Shown: piece after piece, positions 8,505-16,281 of the stretch
Numbering within the stretch: the first letter of the stretch is position 1
Layout: every line of letters starts with the position of its first letter
NCBI GenBank assembly: GCA_902595595.1
Contig: CACJQX010000001.1
Span: 62,001 to 126,000, forward strand
Length of the DNA: 64,000 nucleotides
Source of the DNA: an uncultured Pelagibacteraceae bacterium
GTDB taxonomy: Bacteria; Pseudomonadota; Alphaproteobacteria; Pelagibacterales; Pelagibacteraceae
Reading direction: 5' to 3'
Position numbers and translations under genes: made by a program
Notes under the pieces: model-generated
The model's database searches: none
What the model was told of the DNA's origin: nothing
The model's input: only the letters and a program-made list of their open reading frames with translations

Positions 8505-8933
8505 TTATTTTTGAGTTTGATTATCACTCGCAACTCTAACCAAAACTTCAACGGAATTTATTTTTTTTCCAGTTATATTTTTTCTAATGTTTATTTTGTC
8601 TATATCGCTCTCATCACAATCGATTAGCTCATGCGTATCTTCATCAAAAAAATGATGGTGTGCTGATGTGTTTGTATCAAAATAACTTTTATGACTATCA
8701 ATTGAAATTTCTTTTAGGTATCCTTTTTTTTCAAATGCATGAACTGTGTTATAAACTGTAGCTAGAGATATTTTTTGATTCATTTTCTCAGATAACAATT
8801 TAACCAAATCGTTAATTGTGAAATGAAAAGTTTTTTCTCTATTATACAAAACTTCACACATTTTTACTCTTTGCTTAGTAGGTCTAAGCCCAACTTCTCT
8901 TAATTTTTCAATAAAATTGCAGTTTTTTGGCAT
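8505..8933 (-). CDS. irr: Fur-family regulator, Irr type
   Basis: A 142-residue Fur-superfamily repressor/activator. The N-terminal winged helix (about 1-80) has LRPTKQR and SLATVYNTV, where the recognition helix lies. The C-terminal dimerisation/metal part contains AHHHFFDEDTHELIDC (His92-93-94), the histidine-rich motif of Irr, which senses iron through heme. Its place next to fabA-fabB-fabI is the conserved irr neighbourhood in alphaproteobacteria, which supports Irr over Fur, PerR or Zur. A separate Fur/Mur-like gene lies at 25655-26068. An Irr-box-like repeat 5 bp upstream of the start suggests autoregulation. Confidence 0.82.
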   Translation of the reverse strand: MPKNCNFIEKLREVGLRPTKQRVKMCEVLYNREKTFHFTINDLVKLLSEKMNQKISLATVYNTVHAFEKKGYLKEISIDSHKSYFDTNTSAHHHFFDEDTHELIDCDESDIDKINIRKNITGKKINSVEVLVRVASDNQTQK

Positions 8934-8938
8934 CGTTT

Positions 8939-8955
8939 TTTATAATTATTCTAAA
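8939..8955. promoter_or_regulatory. Irr-box-like inverted repeat at the irr/fabA divergent promoter
   Basis: TTTATAA-TTA-TTCTAAA is a 7-3-7 inverted repeat that matches TTTAGAA-N3-TTCTAAA at 13 of 14 positions. It ends 5 bp from the irr start codon and lies about 70 bp upstream of the fabA start, so a bound regulator could affect both. The assignment rests on motif likeness and on the second copy at 8459-8475. Confidence 0.5.
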
Positions 8956-9026
8956 GTATGAATAAAAATATAATGTTTTATTATATTATATTAGGATTAA
9001 ATCAAGTATTAAGGGAGCTCAAAATT

Positions 9027-9527
9027 ATGAAAAAAAACTCATACTCCTATGATGACCTAATAACTTGTGGAAATGGTGATCTTTTTGGACCTGGCAATGC
9101 AAAATTACCTCTTCCGCCTATGCTTATGTTTGACAGAATAACGGAAATCAATGAAAATAATGGAGCGTTTAATAAAGGCTCTTTAAAAGCTGAATTAGAT
9201 ATTAAAGATGATCTTTGGTTTTTTGATTGTCATTTTAAAAAAGATCCGGTTATGCCTGGGTGCCTAGGTTTAGATGCTATGTGGCAACTGGTAGGTTTTT
9301 TTCTAGGTTGGCTAGGAAATCCTGGAAAAGGAAGAGCTCTAGGAGTGGGTACTGTGAAATTTACAGGCGAAGTATTACAGAGTGTAAAAAATGTAAGATA
9401 TGAAATAGATATGAAAAAAATTATGTCTCCTGGAGGAACAACTGTTGGGCTTGCGAATGGAATTGTTCTTGCAGATAATAAAAAAATATATTCAGCAGAA
9501 AGTTTAAAAGTGGGGTTATTTAAATAA
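9027..9527 (+). CDS. fabA: 3-hydroxydecanoyl-ACP dehydratase/isomerase
   Basis: Dehydrates 3-hydroxydecanoyl-ACP and isomerises trans-2 to cis-3-decenoyl-ACP, the branch point to unsaturated fatty acids. From the ATG at 9027 (preceded by GGGAG) the protein has 166 residues and begins [11 protein letters not shown], like other FabA. An upstream in-frame ATG at 8958 would add 23 non-conserved residues overlapping the promoter region and is rejected. Catalytic His69 (FFDCHF) and Asp83 (LGLDAMWQ) match the E. coli positions 70 and 84. It overlaps fabB by one base (TAATG). Confidence 0.96.
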   Translation: MKKNSYSYDDLITCGNGDLFGPGNAKLPLPPMLMFDRITEINENNGAFNKGSLKAELDIKDDLWFFDCHFKKDPVMPGCLGLDAMWQLVGFFLGWLGNPGKGRALGVGTVKFTGEVLQSVKNVRYEIDMKKIMSPGGTTVGLANGIVLADNKKIYSAESLKVGLFK

Positions 9528-10738
9528 TGAGAAGAGTAGTTATTACAGGATTAGGAGTTGTTTCTTGTTTAGGAAATAATCAAGAAGAAGTTCATCAATC
9601 TTTATTAAATTCAAAATCAGGAATTTCTTATGCTGAAGATTATAAAGAGCATAACCTGAAAAGCCATGTTCACGGTAAACCAAATATTAAACTTGAGGAT
9701 CATATAGATAGAAAAACAATTAGATTTATGGGATCAGGCTCAGCTTACAATTATATTGCAATGAAAGAAGCTATTGAAGACTCTGGATTAGAAGAAAGTG
9801 AAGTAAGTAATTTTAAAACTGGAATTGTGATGGGCTCAGGTGGACCTTCTATAGAAAATGTAATTTTAGCTGCAGATAAAACTAGAGCGAAGACACCAAA
9901 ATTAATGGGACCTTTTATTGTTCCAAGAACTATGGCCAGTACTGCTTCTGCAACACTTGCTGTACCATTTAAAATTAAAGGAACTAACTACACAATGAGT
10001 TCTGCATGTGCAACTAGTGGACATTGCATAGGAAATTCTATGGAATTAATTCAAATGGGTAAACAGGATGTTGTTTTTGCAGGTGGTAGTGAAGAAATTC
10101 ATTGGGCAATGACAGCAATGTTTGATGCTATGACAGCTTTATCATCAAAATATAATGACACTCCACAATCTGCGTCTAGAGCTTATGACAAAACTAGAGA
10201 TGGGTTTGTAATTGCAGGTGGTGCAGGCGTATTAGTACTTGAGGAATACGAACATGCTAAAGCAAGAGGAGCTAAAATATACGCAGAATTAACTGGTTAT
10301 GGAGCAACTTCGGATGGATACGACATGGTAGCGCCATCAGGTGAAGGCGCTGTTAGATGTATGAAAATGGCAATGGCAACTACTAAAAATAAAATTGATT
10401 ATATTAATACTCATGGAACATCTACTCCAGTTGGAGATATAACTGAGCTTAATGCTATTAAGGAAACTTTTGGAGAAAATATTCCAAAAATAAGTTCAAC
10501 AAAATCTTTATCGGGTCATCCTTTAGGGGCTGCTTCAGTGCATGAAGCAATCTATTGTTTGATAATGATGAAAAATAATTTCATAACAGGATCAGCAAAT
10601 ATTACAGATATGGATGATGATGCTAAAAAATTCCCAATTGTTGCGAAAACTGAAAGAGGAGCAACCTTAAATACAGTAATGTCAAATAGTTTTGGCTTTG
10701 GTGGAACCAATGCAGCTTTAATTTTTGAAAAGGTTTAG
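9527..10738 (+). CDS. fabB: Beta-ketoacyl-ACP synthase I
   Basis: Elongating ketosynthase that works with FabA to extend cis-3-decenoyl-ACP. The 403-residue protein has the active-site nucleophile Cys161 in SSACATSGH, His296 in NTHGTSTP and His331 in SGHPLGA, plus the C-terminal glycine-rich [10 protein letters not shown]. The fabA-fabB-fabI order beside irr supports KAS I over FabF. It is coupled to fabA by a one-base stop/start overlap, and only 3 bp separate it from fabI. Confidence 0.96.
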   Translation: MRRVVITGLGVVSCLGNNQEEVHQSLLNSKSGISYAEDYKEHNLKSHVHGKPNIKLEDHIDRKTIRFMGSGSAYNYIAMKEAIEDSGLEESEVSNFKTGIVMGSGGPSIENVILAADKTRAKTPKLMGPFIVPRTMASTASATLAVPFKIKGTNYTMSSACATSGHCIGNSMELIQMGKQDVVFAGGSEEIHWAMTAMFDAMTALSSKYNDTPQSASRAYDKTRDGFVIAGGAGVLVLEEYEHAKARGAKIYAELTGYGATSDGYDMVAPSGEGAVRCMKMAMATTKNKIDYINTHGTSTPVGDITELNAIKETFGENIPKISSTKSLSGHPLGAASVHEAIYCLIMMKNNFITGSANITDMDDDAKKFPIVAKTERGATLNTVMSNSFGFGGTNAALIFEKV

Positions 10739-10741
10739 TTT

Positions 10742-11527
10742 ATGAGTTTGATGAAAGGTAAAAAAGGATTAATCATGGGTGTTGCCAATGAAAGATCAAT
10801 TGCTTGGGGTATTTCTCAAAAACTTGCAGAGGCTGGAGCTGAGTTAGCATTTACTTATTTAGGTGATGCTTTAAAAAAAAGAGTAGTTCCTTTAGCAGAA
10901 AAATTAAATTCAAATGTTACATTTAGTTGTGATGTTGAAAAAAAAGAGGAAGTTGTAAAATTATTTGAGGACATCAAATCACAATGGGGTCAAATTGATT
11001 TTGTAGTTCATGCAGTTGCTTTCTCCGATAAATCAGAATTATCAGGGGAATATTTAAATACGACTAGAGAAAACTTTTTAAGAAGTATGTTAATTTCATG
11101 CTTTTCATTTACAGAAGTAGCAAAAGAAGCTTCGAAAGTGATGAAACAAGGTGGAAGTTTATTAACTTTAACTTATGAGTCTACTAAGGCTATTCCAAAT
11201 TATAATGTAATGGGTGTTTGTAAGTCAGCTTTAGAAGCTAGTGTTAAATACCTAGCTAGAGATTTGGGTGCTAAAGGCATGAGAGTAAATGCTATAAGTG
11301 CAGGACCTATAAAAACATTAGCTGCATCTGCAATCGGTGATGCAAAATTTTTATATAAATGGAATGAAGACCACTCTTTCCTTAAGAGAAACGTAGATAT
11401 CTATGACGTTGGAAATTCAGCCTTATATCTTCTGAGCGAATTAGCAAACGGAGTTACTGGCGAAATTCATTACGTAGATGCTGGATACAATAAAGTTGGT
11501 ATGCCTGATCCTAAGAATATAACCTAA
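10742..11527 (+). CDS. fabI: Enoyl-ACP reductase (NADH)
   Basis: Short-chain dehydrogenase-fold enzyme for the last step of each fatty-acid elongation cycle. The 261 residues include the nucleotide-binding MGVANERSIAWGI near the N-terminus and the FabI Tyr-x6-Lys catalytic pair in PNYNVMGVCKSALEAS (about residues 153-160). The GPIKTLAA loop and the GEIHYVDAGYN C-terminus are also present. It is the last gene of the fabA-fabB-fabI unit. An A+T-rich 79-bp gap with no clear hairpin follows. Confidence 0.96.
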   Translation: MSLMKGKKGLIMGVANERSIAWGISQKLAEAGAELAFTYLGDALKKRVVPLAEKLNSNVTFSCDVEKKEEVVKLFEDIKSQWGQIDFVVHAVAFSDKSELSGEYLNTTRENFLRSMLISCFSFTEVAKEASKVMKQGGSLLTLTYESTKAIPNYNVMGVCKSALEASVKYLARDLGAKGMRVNAISAGPIKTLAASAIGDAKFLYKWNEDHSFLKRNVDIYDVGNSALYLLSELANGVTGEIHYVDAGYNKVGMPDPKNIT

Positions 11528-11606
11528 ATATTTTGTGAATTTAATTATAATACTTTTGGTTGTTTTTGAATCATATAAGATAAATTAATAAAATTTTTTA
11601 ATTATT

Positions 11607-12050
11607 ATGCGTGGAAAACTCTATACCATAATGTTCTTTTTAAAAGAAAATTTATTTTTAATTTTTTTAATAATAATTTTACTTCATTCTACAAATTTTT
11701 TTTATAATTCTTTTTCTATCTTAAACAGAAGTTATGAGGAAAGAATGATAAGATCATATGGATATTGTGAAAAGGAATCTTATGGTTTTATTAAAGAATC
11801 ACGTAAAATAATTAGTAATGAAAATTTGCGTATAGTAAATCTAGAAGATAATTTATGGCCGAACATAAGTAATATTTTTACTAATTTAAAAAAAAATATT
11901 AATTCTAATTATATTATTTTTTTAAATTTAAAAAATTTCAAAACAGATAAAGATATTATCAATTTTAAACATCGAGAAGAAATATTTAGTTTTAAAAAAA
12001 AAGATATTATTTATAAATTTTCAAATTGCTATTTAGTAAAAAATGATTGA
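11607..12050 (+). CDS. Small membrane-anchored hypothetical protein
   Basis: A 147-residue protein that I do not recognise. Residues about 10-32 form one strong hydrophobic helix. The remainder is a polar, lysine- and asparagine-rich domain of about 110 residues with two cysteines (near 49 and 141), probably exposed outside the membrane. An internal ATG at 11631 (MFFLKEN) is an alternative start. Its end overlaps the next gene by 8 bp, so the two probably form an operon and act together. Base composition is even more A+T-rich than the neighbouring core genes. Confidence 0.6.
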   Translation: MRGKLYTIMFFLKENLFLIFLIIILLHSTNFFYNSFSILNRSYEERMIRSYGYCEKESYGFIKESRKIISNENLRIVNLEDNLWPNISNIFTNLKKNINSNYIIFLNLKNFKTDKDIINFKHREEIFSFKKKDIIYKFSNCYLVKND

Positions 12051-13374
12051 ATTATCACAAATTGCTTTTCATTTTTTTATACTTTCAATTTTTTTTATAT
12101 TTCCAGTTACTCCATATTTAAATCAACGTTATTTAAGAAAATACAACTTTGATGTTTATAATATTTTTTGTTTAAATATTGTTTTAAATTTAAATATATA
12201 TTTAATTATTTCTATTTTTATTAGAAATTTAGAATTATTATTTACAATAAATCTTATTCTTGCTTTTTTATTTATTTTAACAACATTCAAAAAAAATATT
12301 AAAATTATAAAAACTTACGATTGGAGATTATTTTTAATTTTTTTTCTAGTTAATATTTCTATTTTTACGTCTATTGCTGAAGATCCTAAATTAAATTGGG
12401 ATGGAATCTACCAATGGTTACCCAAAGCATCAACCTATTTTCATAATCTTGGGTTTACTATTGCTGGAGCTCCATCATATCCTCATTTAGGTGGTTTTTT
12501 ATGGGGTTATTTTTGGAAAAATTCGTTTTTAGAGCAAGAATACGTTGGAAGATTTTTTTATGCTTTCTTTTATGTAATAACTATTTTTAGTTTATTAAAA
12601 TATTTAAAATTTAACAAAAAATTTAAATTTCCAATCATATGCATTTTCCTTACACTAATTTTTTCTTTAACTTTTGATCGATTTTTATTTGGCGGGTATC
12701 AAGATGTATTGCTGTTTTCACTAATTCTAATTAGTTCAAATTTTTTATATTTAATTATAGCAAAAAGACAAAATGATTTTTTTATTCTAGTAATTTTTTT
12801 TCTGTCTGCATTTATTTGTTGTTGGATAAAGCAGGAAGGATTTATTTACTTTTTGATACTAATAACAATAGTTGTTTTTTCTGAAAAAAACAAAATAAAA
12901 AAAATTTATTCTCTAATAAGTTCACTAATATTAATAATTATTTATTTTTTAATAAAAAATTATCTTATAGGCGATCTTCAATTTGATCAAAAAATAAATA
13001 TTAATATTTTTAATTTTCATAATTTTTATTTTTTAATAGATATTTTTCATACCTTGTTAATTAATTTTGTTACTGCAATAATAAAGTATCCGTTATGGTT
13101 ATTTATTTTATTTTTTATCTTAGCTTCTATCCCTGAATACAAAAAGATAAAAAATTTACGATTAATTTATTCATTTTTAATTTTAAATTTTTTATTTATT
13201 TTTTTAGTTATTTTTTATTCATGTTTAAACCTAGGTTTAGAAAGTTGTAATTTAATTATGAAAGTTTCAATGGATAGAATTATGTATCAGTCGTCGGGGT
13301 TTTATTTAATATGGATTATATATCTTTTTTATAACTTAAAAATTTTTAATAAAATTAGATCAAATTTAAAATAA
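12043..13374 (+). CDS. Polytopic membrane protein, GT-C glycosyltransferase-like
   Basis: A 443-residue protein with about ten predicted hydrophobic helices. The first large loop, after the second or third helix, carries an acidic motif (EDPKLNWDGIYQWLPKA, near 112-128) followed by YPHLGGFLWGYFW. This layout resembles GT-C-fold glycosyltransferases that use lipid-linked sugars, where an acidic residue in the first outer loop is catalytic. Assignment to a defined family is not possible from reading alone. It overlaps the small membrane protein upstream by 8 bp. Its place between fabI and pnp looks like an accessory insertion. Confidence 0.6.
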   Translation: MIELSQIAFHFFILSIFFIFPVTPYLNQRYLRKYNFDVYNIFCLNIVLNLNIYLIISIFIRNLELLFTINLILAFLFILTTFKKNIKIIKTYDWRLFLIFFLVNISIFTSIAEDPKLNWDGIYQWLPKASTYFHNLGFTIAGAPSYPHLGGFLWGYFWKNSFLEQEYVGRFFYAFFYVITIFSLLKYLKFNKKFKFPIICIFLTLIFSLTFDRFLFGGYQDVLLFSLILISSNFLYLIIAKRQNDFFILVIFFLSAFICCWIKQEGFIYFLILITIVVFSEKNKIKKIYSLISSLILIIIYFLIKNYLIGDLQFDQKININIFNFHNFYFLIDIFHTLLINFVTAIIKYPLWLFILFFILASIPEYKKIKNLRLIYSFLILNFLFIFLVIFYSCLNLGLESCNLIMKVSMDRIMYQSSGFYLIWIIYLFYNLKIFNKIRSNLK

Positions 13375-13521
13375 GTTTACTTTTTTTTGTAAATAATTTT
13401 TATTAAATCTGCTAGAACATTATTTCACAATACCGTAAACTTAAATAATACTTAAAAATTTAACTTAATTTGAAATATAAAAAACCCAAGAATCATCATT
13501 ACAAAAATTTTAATTTTAATA

Positions 13522-15594
13522 TTATTCAGAAGCTTGTTTCATTGAAAGTTTAACTTTACCTCTATCGAAACCAATAACTTTAACTTTTACTTCGTCACCT
13601 TCTTTTACAATATCGGTTACTTTAGCCACTCTTTTATCTGCAAGCTCTGAAATATGGACAAGTCCATCTTGTTTTCCTAAGAAATTAACAAATGCACCAA
13701 ACTCCATAATTTTCATTACTTTACCTGAATAAATTTTATTTAATTCAGCTTTTGCAGTGATGTCTTTAATCATTTGCATTGCGATGTTTCTAGACTCTTC
13801 ATCTGGAGCAGCAACTGTAACTACACCTTCATCATTTACATCTACTTTTGCACCTGATTTTTCTACTATCTCTCTAATTGTTGCACCACCTTTTCCAATG
13901 ACAGCGGCAATGTCTTTTTTATCAACATTAACTTGTTCCATTTTTGGAGTGTGTTTTCCAACATCAGATCTTGAAGCTGATAATGCTTTATTCATTTCTC
14001 CTAATATATGAACTCTTCCATCTTTAGCTTGGCTCAATGCCTGCTCCATGATTTCAAATGTAATACCCGTAATTTTGATATCCATTTGAAGAGAAGTAAT
14101 TCCATCTTTAGTTCCAGCAACTTTAAAGTCCATATCACCTAAGTGATCTTCATCACCTAAAATATCTGATAGAACACTAAAATCATCACCTTCTTTAATT
14201 AATCCCATTGCAATACCAGCAACTGGCTCTTTTATTGGTACTCCAGCATCCATTAATGCCAAAGAAGTTCCACAAACAGTGGCCATTGAAGAAGAACCAT
14301 TGGACTCTGTAATCTCTGAAACTACTCTAAAAGTATATGGAAATGCTTCTTTTGAAGGTAATGAAGAGTTAATTGCTCTCCAAGCTAATTTACCATGACC
14401 AATTTCTCTTCTGCCTGTTCCAATTCTTCCAGTTTCTCCAACTGAAAAAGGAGGAAAATTATAGTGAAGCATAAATCGCTCTCTTTGTAATCCATCTAAA
14501 CTTTCAATTCTTTGCTCGTCATCAGATGTTCCTAAAGTTGCCACAACAATTGCTTGAGTTTCTCCTCTAGTAAATAATGCAGAACCATGTGCTCTTGGTA
14601 AAACACCCACTTCACATTCGATAGGTCTAACATCTGATAAACCTCTACCATCAATTCTATTTTTATTTTTTAGAATGTCTGTTCTAACAATTGATTTTTC
14701 AAGATTTTTTAACTGACTGTTAACATCAAGATCTGTGTAGTTTTCATCTTCCTCATAAAGCTTTTTAGCTTTATCAGTAATCTCTGAAATCTGATTTGAT
14801 CTATCTTGTTTATCTCTTGTTGCAAAAGCTTTCTTAAGATCTTCCGTAAAAGTTTCCTTAAGTTTTTTATTAACTTCAGATAAATCTTTTTTCTCAACTA
14901 TCCACTCAGGTTTTCTACATTCTTTTGCAAGTTCCTCTATCATCTCAATTACTGGAACAAAACCCTCATGACCAAATTTAACCGCATTTAACATTTCTTC
15001 CTCTGTTAAACCACTTGCTTCAGACTCAACCATAAGCACAGCATCTTTTGTACCTGCTACTACTAAATCTAATTTTGATTTTTCTAATTCTGCTTTTGAT
15101 GGGTTTAAAACATATTTTCCATCTACAAAGCCAACTCTTGAAGCACCTACAGGACCCATAAATGGCATTCCTGATATAGCTAAAGCTGCTGAAGATGCAA
15201 TGATTGATAAAATATCTGGTTCATTTTCTTTATCGTATGAAATTACTGTTGGTAATAACTGTACTTCATTTTTAAATTCATCTGGAAACAAAGGTCTAAT
15301 TGGTCTGTCAATTAATCTGGAGATTAATGTTTCGCTCTCAGTTGGTCTTGCTTCTCTTTTAAAATATCCACCTGGAATTTTTCCAGCTGCATAATATTTT
15401 TCTTGGTAATTTACAGATAATGGAAAGTAATCCATGTCAGGATTTACTTTTTTTGCTCCTACTACTGTTGCTAGTACGACTGTCTCTCCACATGTTGCAA
15501 CTATTGCACCGTCGGCCTGTCTTGCTACTTTACCTGTTTCTAAACTTATCTTCTTTCCTGCTACTTCAATTTCCTTCTTGTATACTTTAAACAT
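13522..15594 (-). CDS. pnp: Polyribonucleotide nucleotidyltransferase (PNPase)
   Basis: 3'-5' phosphorolytic exoribonuclease of the RNA degradosome. The 690 residues show two RNase PH domains (the second contains GRDxRPI-like [16 protein letters not shown] and the [11 protein letters not shown]-type block). These are followed by a KH domain ([15 protein letters not shown], about 558-572) and a C-terminal S1 domain ([22 protein letters not shown]... HISEL). Length is near the family norm (about 700). It follows rpsO on the same strand, the order found in most proteobacteria, and ends the superoperon. It is convergent with the membrane gene at 13374 across a 147-bp gap. Confidence 0.97.
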   Translation of the reverse strand: MFKVYKKEIEVAGKKISLETGKVARQADGAIVATCGETVVLATVVGAKKVNPDMDYFPLSVNYQEKYYAAGKIPGGYFKREARPTESETLISRLIDRPIRPLFPDEFKNEVQLLPTVISYDKENEPDILSIIASSAALAISGMPFMGPVGASRVGFVDGKYVLNPSKAELEKSKLDLVVAGTKDAVLMVESEASGLTEEEMLNAVKFGHEGFVPVIEMIEELAKECRKPEWIVEKKDLSEVNKKLKETFTEDLKKAFATRDKQDRSNQISEITDKAKKLYEEDENYTDLDVNSQLKNLEKSIVRTDILKNKNRIDGRGLSDVRPIECEVGVLPRAHGSALFTRGETQAIVVATLGTSDDEQRIESLDGLQRERFMLHYNFPPFSVGETGRIGTGRREIGHGKLAWRAINSSLPSKEAFPYTFRVVSEITESNGSSSMATVCGTSLALMDAGVPIKEPVAGIAMGLIKEGDDFSVLSDILGDEDHLGDMDFKVAGTKDGITSLQMDIKITGITFEIMEQALSQAKDGRVHILGEMNKALSASRSDVGKHTPKMEQVNVDKKDIAAVIGKGGATIREIVEKSGAKVDVNDEGVVTVAAPDEESRNIAMQMIKDITAKAELNKIYSGKVMKIMEFGAFVNFLGKQDGLVHISELADKRVAKVTDIVKEGDEVKVKVIGFDRGKVKLSMKQASE

Positions 15595-15640
15595 TTCATT
15601 TCCATTTCGTTTCGTTCGTTTCGTTCCATTCCGTTCTATC
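15595..15640 (-). repeat. Purine-rich GAACG/GAAAC repeat leader of pnp
   Basis: On the minus strand the 57-bp gap between rpsO and the pnp start consists largely of short quasi-repeats of GAACG, GAAAC and GGAAT. There is almost no complementarity, so the leader should be unstructured. The only purine-rich ribosome-binding candidate (GGAAATG) is part of it. Nothing else is visible here; the E. coli-type RNase III hairpin in front of pnp is not recognisable. Confidence 0.5.
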
Positions 15641-15651
15641 TATCTTGAGAT

Positions 15652-15900
15652 CTATTTTCTTAAATTCAATTTCGACAGTACATTTTTGTAAGAATCCATT
15701 TTATTTTTTTTCAAGTATTCTAACAATTTCTTTCTTCTATTTACCGCTCTCAACAATCCAACAGATGAATGTTTATCCTTTTTGAATTGCTTAATATGTT
15801 TAGAGAGAGTTTCAATTTTCTCTGTTAGCAAAGCGATCTGTATCTCTGAAGATCCAGTATCTTTATCGTGCATTGCTAATTCTTGTGCCTTTTTGTTCAT
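15652..15900 (-). CDS. rpsO: 30S ribosomal protein S15
   Basis: Primary 16S rRNA-binding protein of the central domain of the small subunit. The 82 residues contain the family core DTGSSEIQIALLT (about 14-26), HSSVGLLRAVNRRKKLL (about 44-60) and the LxLRK C-terminus. It is about seven residues shorter at the N-terminus than the usual 89. The gene lies 12 bp after rbfA and 57 bp before pnp. truB, which usually sits between rbfA and rpsO, is absent. Confidence 0.96.
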   Translation of the reverse strand: MNKKAQELAMHDKDTGSSEIQIALLTEKIETLSKHIKQFKKDKHSSVGLLRAVNRRKKLLEYLKKNKMDSYKNVLSKLNLRK

Positions 15901-15912
15901 GCCTCTTTCTTC

Positions 15913-16281
15913 CTATTTATTTGTTTGTTTTATTAAGTTTTCTATTTTTTCCGCATACTCAAAAGATTCGTCTTTTCTAAAAAGTAATTTTGGTAAAAAT
16001 TTCATAACCACTTTTTGTGATAAAATTTTTCTGATTAAAAATGAGTATTCCTTTAGAACACTAATTGTTTCCTCCGCATCTTTTCCACCCAATGGAAGAA
16101 CATATGCTTTAGCAATTTTCAAATCAGGACTCATTCTAACCTCAGTAACCGTTATAGTGTTTGTTTCTAAATTTGGCACCTTAGCCTCATTTCTTATAAA
16201 AATCATGCTTAAAGACTGCTTAATCATTTCACCTACTCTTAACTGTCTTTGTGACACTGGTTTTCCTATTCTGTCTGGCAT
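15913..16281 (-). CDS. rbfA: Ribosome-binding factor A
   Basis: Late 30S assembly factor that binds near helix 1 of 16S rRNA. The 122-residue KH-like protein has the N-terminal RQLRVGEMIKQSL and the ITVTEVRMSPDLKIAKAYVLPLG core typical of RbfA. The start codon overlaps the infB stop by one base, so translation is probably coupled. The infB-rbfA order is nearly universal. Confidence 0.94.
   Translation of the reverse strand: MPDRIGKPVSQRQLRVGEMIKQSLSMIFIRNEAKVPNLETNTITVTEVRMSPDLKIAKAYVLPLGGKDAEETISVLKEYSFLIRKILSQKVVMKFLPKLLFRKDESFEYAEKIENLIKQTNK

Noticed and set aside
8958-9026. N-terminal extension of FabA
   Set aside because: The extra residues are hydrophobic and absent from FabA; the ATG at 9027 with a GGGAG upstream starts exactly at the conserved N-terminus.
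13375-13521. Possible RNA gene or terminator in the gap between the membrane gene and pnp
   Set aside because: Only a weak TTTAC/GTAAA pairing around a T-run is visible at the left edge; no cloverleaf, G+C-rich stem or conserved motif is seen.
15434-15691. 85-codon frame opposite the pnp start and rpsO end
   Set aside because: Antisense to conserved PNPase codons; the product is a low-complexity Ser/Phe-rich sequence produced by the GAACG repeats.
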